A stretch of DNA of 64,000 nucleotides from Asticcacaulis sp. AC460 (GTDB lineage Bacteria; Pseudomonadota; Alphaproteobacteria; Caulobacterales; Caulobacteraceae), in NCBI RefSeq assembly GCF_000495795.1, contig NZ_AWGD01000019.1, positions 238,326 to 302,325 on the forward strand, in the 5' to 3' direction. The notes beneath the pieces are model-generated. The model was not told where the DNA came from. It saw only the letters and a program-made list of their open reading frames with translations, and searched no databases. Positions 36,514 to 45,802 of the stretch are shown here, one piece after another; positions within the stretch are counted from its first letter, which is position 1, and each line of letters opens with the position of its first letter. The position numbers were made by a program, and so were the translations under genes.

Positions 36514-37400
36514 CAGGCAAGCCCTGCCGCAATCGAAAGGGTAGCGGCGTCCCTGAAGGCGCGGTCATTGTCCTGGTCGAGCGGCATGTATTCCAGCCCG
36601 AAGACGCCGGTATAGCCGGCGGCGCGTATGGCCTTCAGCAGGTTGACGTGATTGACCTCACCCGTGCCGGGCTGATGGCGGCCCGGGACATCGCCCAGTT
36701 GGACGTAGCCGACCTGGTCGATGCCGGCCTGGAACTTCTCGATCAGATCGCCGTCTTCGAGTTGCATATGGTAGAAGTCCCATTGCAGCTTGACCATCGG
36801 TGAATTGACGGCGCGGCAGATCGACACCGCCGGGCGCGAGCCGTTGAGCAGGTGGTTGGGGTGGTTGACCGTGTTGAACGGCTCAACCAGGGCCATGACG
36901 CCGGCAGCTTCCAGCAGCGGCGCGATGCGCATCAGGCCAGCAGTATAGCCGCTGAGCATGGCTTCGCGCGACAGGTTGGGAACCACCGCATGGCCGACCA
37001 GGGTGATCGCCTTGCAGCCCAGCGTATTGCAGTCGACGATGGCCTGTTTGATCATATCGGCCAGTTCTGCGTGCTTGGCCGGATCGGAGAAGGCCGGCGC
37101 CGCCGGGGCGAATTGCGAGACCTTCAGGCCATGCTGATCCAGAAGAGCGCGGACCTTGACCGCGTCGACGCCCTCGCGGTTGACCGGCCAGAACTCGACC
37201 GTGGTAAAGCCGGCCTTGGCAGCGGGCGCGAACCTTTCAAGGAAAGGGAGTTCGCGGAACCATGTGTCGAGATTGATGGCCCACGGCTTCAGCGCCTTTT
37301 TGACGTCAATCGCAGCCGGGGCGGCGCTGGCGGTAGAAGCGAGGCCGAGCCCTGTCAGGCCTGTCAGGCCGGCGAGGGCGGCGCGGCGGGAAGTGGTCAT
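36513..37400 (-). CDS. Hydroxypyruvate isomerase-like TIM-barrel protein, Tat-type signal
   Basis: The product is a xylose-isomerase-like TIM barrel of about 295 residues. Visible are GFTTVEFWPVNREGVDAV, VALVEPFNTVNHPNHLL-like metal-site strands, KLQWDFYHMQLEDGDL and the final glutamate in GLEYMPLD. This layout is that of hydroxypyruvate isomerase and sugar epimerases. The N-terminus MTTSRRAALAGLTG carries a twin-arginine-like signal, unusual for a cytoplasmic isomerase. The start at 37400 follows AGGGA at good spacing; an ATG six bases earlier is too close. The longer open frame begins in a repeat and is not used. Confidence 0.8.
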   Translation of the reverse strand: MTTSRRAALAGLTGLTGLGLASTASAAPAAIDVKKALKPWAINLDTWFRELPFLERFAPAAKAGFTTVEFWPVNREGVDAVKVRALLDQHGLKVSQFAPAAPAFSDPAKHAELADMIKQAIVDCNTLGCKAITLVGHAVVPNLSREAMLSGYTAGLMRIAPLLEAAGVMALVEPFNTVNHPNHLLNGSRPAVSICRAVNSPMVKLQWDFYHMQLEDGDLIEKFQAGIDQVGYVQLGDVPGRHQPGTGEVNHVNLLKAIRAAGYTGVFGLEYMPLDQDNDRAFRDAATLSIAAGLA

Positions 37401-37517
37401 GTGCATTGTCCCTGTCTTTATTGTATGACTATCTATGCCGAAAATAGCGCGTTTGGCGAGGGGCGATTTCTTGGCGACGACCCTTAAAGAAGAGGTTTGC
37501 AGATGAGGGAAACACCT

Positions 37518-37585
37518 GCGGGCCAAATCCCCCACCGTCTCATTTGCTTCCAGCAAATAATCCACCTCCCCGTATAACGGGGAGG
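37518..37585 (+). repeat. Intergenic two-hairpin repeat, copy 4
   Basis: The second hairpin is intact. The first is CATTTGCttccaGCAAATA, with one pair lost at its base. It lies between the TIM-barrel gene and the reductase gene, both on the minus strand. Confidence 0.88.
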
Positions 37586-37622
37586 GATTAAGTTATTTAT
37601 ATTGCTGTCTTTTTTGGTCGGT

Positions 37623-38384
37623 TTAGAGGTCGAACATGTCCATGGTCTTCCAGTTCAGGTGTTGGCCTGAATCGACGCAGATCATCTGGCCGGTGACGCT
37701 GGGGGCGCTGAGCAGGTAGACTGCGGCCGCGGCCACCTCTTCCGGCGAGGTCGGCTTCTGCAGCAGGGTCGAGCGGGCTTCGCGTTCGAAATCCTTGTCG
37801 CTCTGGTGGATGGATTTGAGCGTCGGACCCGGGCCGATGGCGTTGACGCGGATGCGCGGCGCCAGGGCCTGAGCAAGTGTGCGGGTAGCATGCCACAGGC
37901 CCGCCTTGGACAGGCCATAGCTGAAGAAGGGCGGCGAGGGTTTCAGCACCCGCTGGTCGATCAGGTTGATGATCGAAGCGCCATCGGGCATCGGGGTCTG
38001 CGCCGCGAAGGCCTGGCTGAGCAGGATGGGCGCCAGCAGGTTGGTATTGGTGTGGGTGGTAAAGCTGTCGACCGTCACCGTGGCGGCGCGGTCGTCGGCA
38101 AAGATCGAGGCGTTGTTGACCAGGACATCCAGCGGGCCCAGGGCCCTCACGGCATCGGCGATCAGGTTGGCAACGCAGGCCGGCTGGCTGAGGTCGCAGC
38201 CGACCGGGGCGGCGCGAACACCGATGGTTTCGAGTTCCGTGACCAGTTCCAGCGCGTCGTCGCGCGAGCGGTTGTAGTGGACCGCGATGTCATAGCCCTG
38301 CCGCGCCAGGGCCGTGGCTATGGCCCGGCCGATGCGCTTGGCGGCGCCGGTGACCAAGGCCCGCTTGGGGGCCCGCTTAGTCAA
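37623..38384 (-). CDS. Pteridine reductase/FolM-like SDR
   Basis: This 253-residue short-chain dehydrogenase has nucleotide motif TGAAKRIGRAIA, with arginine where most SDRs have glycine. That TGxxxRxG signature marks pteridine reductases and FolM dihydromonapterin reductases. NNASIF, the active-site region SYGLSKAGLW and GPTLKSI follow. It probably reduces a pterin, or dihydrofolate, with NADPH. The start is a TTG at 38384 lying inside the end of a small upstream ORF (GTTGACTAA), without its own Shine-Dalgarno, so translation is probably coupled. Confidence 0.82.
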   Translation of the reverse strand: MTKRAPKRALVTGAAKRIGRAIATALARQGYDIAVHYNRSRDDALELVTELETIGVRAAPVGCDLSQPACVANLIADAVRALGPLDVLVNNASIFADDRAATVTVDSFTTHTNTNLLAPILLSQAFAAQTPMPDGASIINLIDQRVLKPSPPFFSYGLSKAGLWHATRTLAQALAPRIRVNAIGPGPTLKSIHQSDKDFEREARSTLLQKPTSPEEVAAAAVYLLSAPSVTGQMICVDSGQHLNWKTMDMFDL

Positions 38385-38457
38385 CGCGGCGGAAGTCGAT
38401 CAGGTTCAGGACGATGTTCAGAACGAGGTAGCCGGCGAGGACGTAGATGGCGGTCAT
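38377..38457 (-). CDS. Putative 26-residue membrane protein upstream of the FolM-like gene
   Basis: An ATG preceded by CCGGAG encodes a 26-residue product beginning MTAIYVLAGYLVLNIVLN and ending in a charged IDFRRVD. That is a single transmembrane helix with a short cytoplasmic tail. It overlaps the reductase start by eight bases and carries the only good ribosome-binding site for the pair. It may be a genuine small membrane protein, a coupling leader, or both. Confidence 0.5.
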   Translation of the reverse strand: MTAIYVLAGYLVLNIVLNLIDFRRVD

Positions 38458-38589
38458 GGCAAAAAAACTCCGGAATTTCTGTCCCTGTTAAACGTGTCGG
38501 GCAAAACGGGCAAGTAGGCTGATTAAATTCTTGAAATGTCCTGCATTGTCCACTTGCGAAATGGTCGCAGGACGTTCACATCTAGAGCC

Positions 38590-39063
38590 ATGGAAGACTG
38601 GAAGAGAATTGTCGAGCCTTACTCGCGCCCGTTCTTTTTCGCCCTGTCGCGAACAACGCGGGGCAAGACGTTGGGCGTGCGCGGCCTGGTGCTGGACAAG
38701 GACCAGCGCGTCCTGCTGATCGAGCACACCTATCTTGAAGGCTGGTGGCTGCCGGGCGGCGGGGTCGATGCGGCCGAGACGGCGCATGAGGCCGTGGCGC
38801 GCGAGTTGCGTGAAGAGGCGGGGGTTCATCCGCTGGAACTGCCCAAGCTGTTGTCGGTCCATTCCAACGAGCAGTTTTTCCCTGGCGACCATGTGCTGCT
38901 GTTCCGCGTCGACGAGTGGGAGCCGGTCGAGATGAAGGCGCAGGGCGAGATCAAGAATGTCGGCTTCTTCGCGCTGGACAAGCTGCCGGATAATATCAAC
39001 GGCGGGAGTTTGCGGCGGATCCAGGAAGCGTTGATGGGCTTCCCGCCCGATCCGATTTGGTAG
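38590..39063 (+). CDS. NUDIX hydrolase
   Basis: The 157-residue protein has a full Nudix box GGGVDAAETAHEAVARELRE followed by EAGV, preceded by VLLIEHTYLEGWWLPG. It should hydrolyse a nucleoside diphosphate linked to another group. Start 38590 (MEDWKRI) is favoured because family similarity begins near there; the frame extends 18 codons upstream. The specific substrate cannot be deduced. It is convergent with the M23 peptidase gene, with a perfect palindrome between them. Confidence 0.88.
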   Translation: MEDWKRIVEPYSRPFFFALSRTTRGKTLGVRGLVLDKDQRVLLIEHTYLEGWWLPGGGVDAAETAHEAVARELREEAGVHPLELPKLLSVHSNEQFFPGDHVLLFRVDEWEPVEMKAQGEIKNVGFFALDKLPDNINGGSLRRIQEALMGFPPDPIW

Positions 39064-39070
39064 AACCGAG

Positions 39071-39112
39071 CACCAGCCATACCTCCCCGCGAGCGGGGAG
39101 GTATGGCTGGTG
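39071..39112. repeat. Perfect 42-bp palindrome between convergent genes
   Basis: Arms 39071-39090 (CACCAGCCATACCTCCCCGC) and 39093-39112 are exact inverted copies around GA. No T-run follows on either strand. It shares the CCTCCCCG...CGGGGAGG core with the interspersed repeats. It could act as a bidirectional transcript end or as a cruciform. Confidence 0.75.
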
Positions 39113-39114
39113 GA

Positions 39115-40590
39115 TTATCGTGCGCCGCGGGTTGACGACAGGGCCGGGCGCAGTTGCGCGCGGCCGTTCGTGCGCACCGGCGCCGGGTCGGTCTGGGCCA
39201 GGGCCGCAGGACGGCTGGTCGCGTCCTCGTTCTCAAAATGATAGGCGCCGGCCTGCATGGCCAGGCTGTCACCCGAACCGTCGGTGCGCTTGACGTCGGC
39301 CATGGCGACCATGGTGTCGATTTCGCGCTTGCGGGCACGGAAGGCGATCAAGTCAGGGCCCGTAAGTGTGTTCGACTGCGGCACCTTGGCGCTGCGCGGA
39401 TCGATCGGACGCTTGTCCTTCCAGACTTCGAAGTGCAGGTGTGGACCGGTCGAGCGGCCGGTGGTGCCGACATAGCCGATAACCTGGCCCTGGACGACCT
39501 TCTGGCCCGGCTTCACGGCAATCGACGACATGTGGGCGTAGCCGGTTTCCCAGCCGCTGGTATGACGGATGCGGACCCAGCGGCCATAGCCGCCCCACCA
39601 CTTGGCATCGACCACGACGCCGTCGCCGGCGGCTTCGATCTTGGTGCCCGTCGGCGCGGCGAAGTCGATGCCGGTATGCATCTTCATGAAGCCGACGATC
39701 GGGTGGAAACGCATGCCGAAGCCGGACGAGGTTCGCGCGCCGGAAATCGGGGTCGCCAGCAGGAAGCCTTTGATATTTTTGCCGAATTCATCGTAGTATT
39801 CGACGGTCTTGGCGCCCTGAGCCTGGAAGGAATAGAAGCGGTCGATGCCACCCTTGGCCTCGATCTCGGCATAGAGCAGATTGCCTGCCTCGACGGTGCG
39901 GCCGCTTTCGGTGACCTTACGGTCGAAAACCAGTTTGAAGGTGTCGCCGGACTTGATGTCGCGCTGGAAGTCGACCTTGTGGGCGAACAGCTTGACGACC
40001 TGCTGGGTCAGGGACGGGGTGGCGCCCATGGCAGCGGCGGAGGTGAACAGCGAGCCGTTGATCTCACCGATCGCCACGCGGCGCTCGGCACGGATGGGTT
40101 CTTCCAGGGCGCGGAGGCGCATGACGCCGTCGCCCGATGTGGTCAGAGCCAGTTGCTTGGCCGGGCCGGTGCGGACCGTCAGGCCCAGTAGTTGCGCCGG
40201 CTTGGACGGATCGAGCGGGCGGGCAATGGCGGCTTCCAGGCTCTGGCCCGGACGCGGCGCATTGACGTCGAACGCCTTGGACAGGAGGCCCACAGCCACC
40301 TTGGCTTCACCCGGTGACACGCCGGCGCGGACAATGGCGTCGGCCAGGGTTTCACCCGCGCGTACGGAAATGGCGACGTCTTCGGGCTGGTTGTAGCCCG
40401 GGCGGGCGGCGGCTTCAGCGAAGGCCTGAGTTTCCAGCGCCATGGCGGCGATAGGATCCAGCGGCTGGGAAAAGCCCGTGACCGGCTGCAGCACGTTCCA
40501 CAACAGCACGCCCAGAGTCAAAGCGGTCGCCGATGCAAAGATCATCGGCGTTACGCGGACGGGCTGTCGGCGGGGATCGTGTTGAGCCAT
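39115..40590 (-). CDS. M23-family murein peptidase (MepM-like)
   Basis: The protein has about 491 residues from MAQHDPRRQ. One N-terminal membrane anchor (MIFASATALTLGVLLWNVL) is followed by a domain with ISVRAGETLADAIVRAGVS (LysM/OapA-like). The LytM catalytic domain then carries FHPIVGFMKMHTGIDFAAPTG, GNGWE-like turns and GPHLHFEVW. Zinc ligands H and D in MHTGIDF and H in HLH are present. It likely cuts cross-links in peptidoglycan. The frame continues upstream for about 105 codons with other possible starts; family similarity begins near the chosen one. Confidence 0.88.
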   Translation of the reverse strand: MAQHDPRRQPVRVTPMIFASATALTLGVLLWNVLQPVTGFSQPLDPIAAMALETQAFAEAAARPGYNQPEDVAISVRAGETLADAIVRAGVSPGEAKVAVGLLSKAFDVNAPRPGQSLEAAIARPLDPSKPAQLLGLTVRTGPAKQLALTTSGDGVMRLRALEEPIRAERRVAIGEINGSLFTSAAAMGATPSLTQQVVKLFAHKVDFQRDIKSGDTFKLVFDRKVTESGRTVEAGNLLYAEIEAKGGIDRFYSFQAQGAKTVEYYDEFGKNIKGFLLATPISGARTSSGFGMRFHPIVGFMKMHTGIDFAAPTGTKIEAAGDGVVVDAKWWGGYGRWVRIRHTSGWETGYAHMSSIAVKPGQKVVQGQVIGYVGTTGRSTGPHLHFEVWKDKRPIDPRSAKVPQSNTLTGPDLIAFRARKREIDTMVAMADVKRTDGSGDSLAMQAGAYHFENEDATSRPAALAQTDPAPVRTNGRAQLRPALSSTRGAR

Positions 40591-41077
40591 GCTTGTCGAA
40601 AACGTCCTGGTTTTACAGACGTCGGACGTCAGGATATTTGCGGTTTTACGTCCGTTCATATCCGTCTTTACCGACCCTGAGGGGCTACCTTGACCTGAGT
40701 CTTGATCTCGCGAAAGGCCCTGCTTACGCCGAAAAAAGGCGAAAATGAGGCGACTTTCATTGCCTCCGGACCGGTGAATGGACCGCACTTTTACGGGCTC
40801 TTGGTTAAAATGAGCCTTAAAAAAGCTTAACGAAAGGTTTACAAAAACCGTGTTCGCGAGGAGTCTGCGCCTAAGGGCTTCTAAAGACGTGAAAAATTTA
40901 CGCAAAACGCTACTGAACCCAAAATGTCACTGTCAAGGCTGGATAACCGTGATTTGTGGCGGAAATGGTGACTTCGAGGGAAAAAAGAAAAGCAATGTGT
41001 CCACAATTTTTAACAAGTTTGAGTGATATAGTCGTTTACCAAACCTCAGAGCGCGCAGAAGCCCAACCCGTCTGAAT
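40591..41077. promoter_or_regulatory. Divergent promoter region with CtrA-like half-sites
   Basis: No gene is seen. The AT-rich middle has TTAA at 40805-40808, 40817-40820 and 40827-40830, separated by 8 and 6 bases. The CtrA consensus of Caulobacterales is TTAA-N7-TTAA, so these are near matches only. They lie between the murein peptidase and ydbH starts, envelope genes that could be cell-cycle regulated. Confidence 0.3.
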
Positions 41078-44000
41078 ATGAGCAAAAGTCCGTCCCTGAG
41101 CGATGATGAAGCCTTGTGGTTCCCGGTGCATAGCAGCGGCGGCGACAGCTTTTCCCGTCCGGTTTCGCCGGACGGCGCGCCGCGTGACGGCGTCGATCTG
41201 GGGGGCGACGACGGTATTGGCGTGCCTGCCAGCCGCGCACCGCGCGGCCCGCGGCCGCCGCGAAAAGGTATCCGTCCCTCGAGCTGGCTCTGGCTGACCC
41301 TGTGGGGCGCCGCCGCTTTGGGCATCGTCACCTACGCGGCGCGCAAGGAAATCGCCACCGTCGCCATCGAAAACTGGCTGAAGGGGCAGGGGGTCGAGGG
41401 CGCCCACCTGAAGATCACCTCTCTGGGCTTCGGGCAGGCGTCCGGACAGCTCTATGTCGGTGAAGCCAAGGAGCCGGAATTCTCCATCGGCAAGTTCGAT
41501 GTCGATTATAAGCTTCAGCCTTTTTCCGGCGGTGGTCAGCCCTTGGCGCGGGTCAGCCGTATCCACCTCAGCCGGCCGCTGGTCCAGTTCAGCTTCAAGG
41601 ACGGCAAGCTCAATTTCGGTTCGCTGGACAAGCTGATCCAGAGTGCATTGACGGCGCCGCCGTCCGACGCGCCGCCGCCCGAGTCGATCGTCATTGACGA
41701 CGCCACGGTGCGCGTGGTCACCGACTACGGCCTGGTGCGTGGCCGTGGTGGCCTGACTCTGACGCAGGGCCGGATTACATTTGCCAAGGTCGAAATGCCC
41801 GGCGCAGAGCTGTCGGGTCCGATGGGGTCGGGTGAACTGCTGGGCGGTGTGATAACGGCCAAGAGTGTCGGCGTGGCCGGCCCGGGCGACCAGCTCCATG
41901 TCCAGGCGCGTTTCGAGGCCAGGGACTGGGAGATGCGCGCTGCCGATCCGGTGGAAACCGCCGATGTCAGCCGCCGTCCGACCAACCTGCAGAATGTCAC
42001 GCTCGATCTCGACTCGCTGCTGCCCTACCGCAAGACCACATCTGTGGCCGAGGCCTTTAGCGGACCGACCGAGCATACCGTCGCCATAAGGGCAGCCGGT
42101 GTCCAGACGGCCGATGCCGACATGGGCGGGCTGGAGGCCAATCTCCACGTCAAGGGCGCGCTGAAGACCACGGCCAGCGGCGCCAACCTGACGGGTACGG
42201 CCTTCACAGGCCAGGGCCGTCTGCTGGCCCGCGCCGACAGCGTGATGTCGGGCAATATCGACAGCCGCGATATCCGTATGGATGGCCAGAACCTCGCGGT
42301 TTCCGCCAAACTGTCGATGACCGAGCCGGCGGCGATCGAGATCAAGGGGCCGGTGACCGGTTCGGCCGGCGCCCTGCGGCAGGACGACCTGTTCGCCAAG
42401 GACGCGCGCCTCAACCTTAATGATTTCGCCCTGGCGGTGGACGGCGACGGCGTCGAAGCCGACTTCGGCGGCACGGCCACGGTCGGCCATGTCGCTGTGG
42501 CCGACATCGCGTTGGATGGGATGCGCCTGTCGTTGACCGGTACGGGTGGCAGCGATGCCACGACCGGCCATTGGGGTGTCGACATCCAGAGCGATGTGGC
42601 CAGCGACGCTGGCAGCTATGGCGGTCTCAAAGCCATGGCGACCTCACGCGTCAAGGCTGAGGCCGAACTGGCCACCAAGCCGCCGGTACCCGGCGCGCCC
42701 AACCCGCCGCCGCCCGATGCCGTGGTCATGCTGGACCGGGCTCTGACGCGCTTTACGTTGCGGGCGAAGAGCTTGAACCTGTCGGTCAACGGCACCGCCG
42801 AGGCCGGCGCCCCGGCGCAGTTTACGCTGAAGGCCCGCAGTCCGATCGAGCTGGGCTTAAGCGGTGGCGGCAAGGCGACGGTCGTGCCCGATCCGCAGAA
42901 GCCCTTGCTGGGCAGTAGCCAGGTCGGTGCGTTCGGTGTGTCGCTCAGTGGCCCCGACCTGCCCAGTGTGGCTCTGACGGCGAACAACGTCGGCCTGACC
43001 GATACCGGCCTGTTCGCCGGCACCTATGCCGCCAAGGCCGATTTCGACTTTTATCCGGTATCGGGCGGCCGTTTCGAAGGCGAGGGCCGGTTCACTACCA
43101 CCGCTGACGCCGGGTTTGCCGTGACCCTGGCCAAGCCCGCCACGGTTACGGCCGCTTCGGCCGTTCTGGGTGACAACTTCACCGATGTGTCGCTGAAACT
43201 GGCCCAGACCGGCCCGGTCTTCCTGGCGATGGACAGCAAGGGCGGTTTCCGGGTGGCCGGGGCGCTGAGCGGGCTGAACCTGAACGCACCCAACCTGCAG
43301 GCGCGAATGGGTGGCGGCGAGGGGCCGTTGGAGGCCTTCGCGATTCCTGGCGCGGAGGCTGTCGGCCTTAAGATGGGGTTGACCGCCGGCGTGCTGACCG
43401 ATGGTTTGACCGGCGAGCAGCAGCGCTTCAACCCGCTGACCCTGACCGGCACCCTGACCAATGACGCCAAGGTGCTCAAAGGGCGTTTCATCGCCGCAGT
43501 TCAGTCGACCAAGCACAAGCTGGCCAATGTCAATCTCGACAATAATAACGTGACGGGTGTCGGGTCGTTGAGCTTCTCGACGGCCGACTACCTGACCTTC
43601 TCGCCGGAAGGCCTGCAGCCGGTTTATCTGAGCCCGCTGGTTGCCGCCATCTTCTCACGCGATGTCACCGGCAAGGCGACCTTCAACGGCGCCATCACCT
43701 GGGACAAGACGACATCAGGCAGCGGCGGCGTCATGACACTGGACGGGCTGGACTATGTCGGCGCCACGGGCATTTCGCGTGGTCTGAGAGGCCGGATCGT
43801 CTTTACGTCGCTGGCGCCGATGCTGAGCGATCCCGGCCAGATGATCAGCATCGACTCAATGGATGTCGGTGTGCCGCTGTCGGACCTCAAGCTGAGCCTG
43901 CAGTTCAAGGGTGAGACCATCGCGCTGGAAAGTGCCGTGGTGCAAAGCCCGGGCGGGCCGCTGTTCCTGGAGCCGGCGGTGTTGCCGCTGGATGGCAAGT

Positions 44001-44608
44001 CGGCAATTTCCGGGGCTGTCAAGTTCGACGGGCTCGACTTCGGCAAGATCATCGCGGCCACCGACCTGGCGACCTCCATGACCATGGAGGGCAAGCTGAG
44101 CGGACGGTTGCCCTTCAAGATCGAGAATGGCCGGGTCAGCATCTCCGATGGCCTGATGAAGTCCGACGCCGCAGGGCTGATTTCGATCAAGCGCACGTCG
44201 GTGACCGGCATGGCGGCCACTGGCACGGTGACGGCGGAGGATCCGAACGCGCCTAAGCCGGTCGCGCCTCAGGCCGATCCGAACTTCAACCCGTTCCAGG
44301 ACCTGGCCTTCCAGGCGATGGAATGGATTCACTACGACCAGATCGATGCCCGCCTGAACTCGATCCCGGGCGGCAAGCTGAACATCAACTTCCATATCAA
44401 GGGCCGTTTCTCGCCGCCGCAGAAGCAGAAGGCCAAGATCAGCCTGTATGACTATATTACCGGCAAGTGGATGCAGAAGCCGATCAAGCTGCCGTCGGAC
44501 ACGCCGGTCGAGCTATATCTGGAAGTGCCGATCAATCTGGACGAGATCCTGGACGACCTGACGGCGTTCAATGTGCGAACGGCGGCGAAACCGCAGGCAG
44601 TGCAGTAA
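41078..44608 (+). CDS. ydbH: YdbH-family AsmA-like envelope lipid-transport protein
   Basis: The 1176-residue protein has a proline-rich cytoplasmic start, one membrane helix near residues 68-86 (SSWLWLTLWGAAALG) and a long repetitive beta structure through the periplasm. The C-terminal region (EGKLSGRLPFKIENGRVSI, QAMEWIHYDQIDARLNSIPGG, NINFHIKGRF) is the YdbH/dicarboxylate-transport domain. YdbH, TamB and YhdP are AsmA-like bridges that carry phospholipid to the outer membrane. The partner genes ynbE and ydbL follow further on at 45803 and 46011. The symbol rests on this domain and on that context. Confidence 0.85.
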   Translation: MSKSPSLSDDEALWFPVHSSGGDSFSRPVSPDGAPRDGVDLGGDDGIGVPASRAPRGPRPPRKGIRPSSWLWLTLWGAAALGIVTYAARKEIATVAIENWLKGQGVEGAHLKITSLGFGQASGQLYVGEAKEPEFSIGKFDVDYKLQPFSGGGQPLARVSRIHLSRPLVQFSFKDGKLNFGSLDKLIQSALTAPPSDAPPPESIVIDDATVRVVTDYGLVRGRGGLTLTQGRITFAKVEMPGAELSGPMGSGELLGGVITAKSVGVAGPGDQLHVQARFEARDWEMRAADPVETADVSRRPTNLQNVTLDLDSLLPYRKTTSVAEAFSGPTEHTVAIRAAGVQTADADMGGLEANLHVKGALKTTASGANLTGTAFTGQGRLLARADSVMSGNIDSRDIRMDGQNLAVSAKLSMTEPAAIEIKGPVTGSAGALRQDDLFAKDARLNLNDFALAVDGDGVEADFGGTATVGHVAVADIALDGMRLSLTGTGGSDATTGHWGVDIQSDVASDAGSYGGLKAMATSRVKAEAELATKPPVPGAPNPPPPDAVVMLDRALTRFTLRAKSLNLSVNGTAEAGAPAQFTLKARSPIELGLSGGGKATVVPDPQKPLLGSSQVGAFGVSLSGPDLPSVALTANNVGLTDTGLFAGTYAAKADFDFYPVSGGRFEGEGRFTTTADAGFAVTLAKPATVTAASAVLGDNFTDVSLKLAQTGPVFLAMDSKGGFRVAGALSGLNLNAPNLQARMGGGEGPLEAFAIPGAEAVGLKMGLTAGVLTDGLTGEQQRFNPLTLTGTLTNDAKVLKGRFIAAVQSTKHKLANVNLDNNNVTGVGSLSFSTADYLTFSPEGLQPVYLSPLVAAIFSRDVTGKATFNGAITWDKTTSGSGGVMTLDGLDYVGATGISRGLRGRIVFTSLAPMLSDPGQMISIDSMDVGVPLSDLKLSLQFKGETIALESAVVQSPGGPLFLEPAVLPLDGKSAISGAVKFDGLDFGKIIAATDLATSMTMEGKLSGRLPFKIENGRVSISDGLMKSDAAGLISIKRTSVTGMAATGTVTAEDPNAPKPVAPQADPNFNPFQDLAFQAMEWIHYDQIDARLNSIPGGKLNINFHIKGRFSPPQKQKAKISLYDYITGKWMQKPIKLPSDTPVELYLEVPINLDEILDDLTAFNVRTAAKPQAVQ

Positions 44609-44624
44609 AAAGGCAGTGCAATAA

Positions 44625-45662
44625 CTACTCCACCGCCTTTTCCGTCCGGGTAATCTCGACGATGACATCGCCGGCCTGCAGCGCCCGGGCCTGGGCTTCC
44701 CAATAGCCGTAGACCTGGCCGTCGCGGCAGATGCGCAGGCCCAGCCCGGTCTCGATACAGTTCAGCGGCCGGCCGAGCTCGGCGGGCGTCACTTCGCGCT
44801 CGCGCAGGACCACCTTGCCGTCGGCCGAGGCCAGGTCGGCGATATAGTCCACAACATGGCCGCCTTCCGAAGCGCGGGCCAGCAGATGTCCGCCCATGCT
44901 GACCGGATTGATGATGTTGTCGACCCCGGCCTGGCGCATCAGGCTTTCGTTCTCGGAGGCGCGCACCGTGGCGCTGATCGGCACTTTCGGATTGATCTGG
45001 CGCGCGCTGAGCACGATCAGCACGGTCGAGTCGTCGCGGTGGGTCGAGACCACCACCGACCGTGCCGTGCGGATGCAGGCGGCTTCCTGGACGGCATTGA
45101 CCGTGGCATCGCCTTCGATGGCGGTGACGCCGCGCTCGGTGGCCGCTGCAATGCGCGAGGCGTGCTGATCGACCACGACTATGGATTCCGGCGCCACGCC
45201 CTGGCGCAGCAGCTCGGTGACGGCCGCCTCTCCGGTGGCGCCGTAGCCGTAGACGATGATGTGGTCTTTCAGGCCTTGGCGGATCATGCGTGTGCGAAAC
45301 TGCTCCCAGGTGCTTTTCAAGGCCAGAGTATAGGCCGTGCCGAAGAAGATGATCCAGATAAAAAGCCGTACCGGCGTGACGACGAAGGTGTCGAACATGC
45401 GCGCCCGGTCGGATACCGGCACGATATCGCCATAGCCGACCGTGGTGATGGTGATGGCGGTAAAATAGACCACGTCGGTTAAGGACACCTGGCCGTCGAT
45501 ATTGTCCTTCAACCCGTCGCGGTCGGCCAGGTGCCCGCCCAGGGCGATACCGATCAGGACCAGCACCAGGACGGCGCGCAACAGCAGGGATTGCCAGATG
45601 TTCAGCCGGCCCTTGCGCTTGAGGACCGTGGCGGCCGGGGAGGGGGAGGCGCTGAGCAGCAT
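44625..45662 (-). CDS. Two-TM potassium channel with RCK/TrkA domain
   Basis: The protein has 345 residues from MLLSASPSPA. Two membrane helices enclose the selectivity filter TITTVGYGD. After the second helix (FDTFVVTPVRLFIWIIFFG) comes a Rossmann RCK/TrkA-N domain beginning DHIIVYGYGATGEAAV, and then a TrkA-C region. Such channels let K+ pass under control of NAD(H) or ions. The gene is inserted on the opposite strand between ydbH and ynbE, whose counterparts are adjacent in E. coli. The ORF could start 25 codons earlier, but that part lacks similarity. Confidence 0.9.
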   Translation of the reverse strand: MLLSASPSPAATVLKRKGRLNIWQSLLLRAVLVLVLIGIALGGHLADRDGLKDNIDGQVSLTDVVYFTAITITTVGYGDIVPVSDRARMFDTFVVTPVRLFIWIIFFGTAYTLALKSTWEQFRTRMIRQGLKDHIIVYGYGATGEAAVTELLRQGVAPESIVVVDQHASRIAAATERGVTAIEGDATVNAVQEAACIRTARSVVVSTHRDDSTVLIVLSARQINPKVPISATVRASENESLMRQAGVDNIINPVSMGGHLLARASEGGHVVDYIADLASADGKVVLREREVTPAELGRPLNCIETGLGLRICRDGQVYGYWEAQARALQAGDVIVEITRTEKAVE

Positions 45663-45802
45663 GACAAATTCCGTAAGGTGCGACGACGGCTTAGCACACG
45701 GCTTTATATGCGGAAAATATGCTTTCCGTTCAGCCACGGTTCAGCCTATATCTCTTATTACTGTGACACACGCTGTTGGAACGGCGGGATGAGGAGCCAT
45801 AT

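Noticed and set aside
2201..37565. Minus-strand frames beginning M-D-H/Y-LLEANETVGDLA at several places
   Set aside because: This sequence is just the translation of the 69-bp intergenic repeat, which places a false start before unrelated genes.
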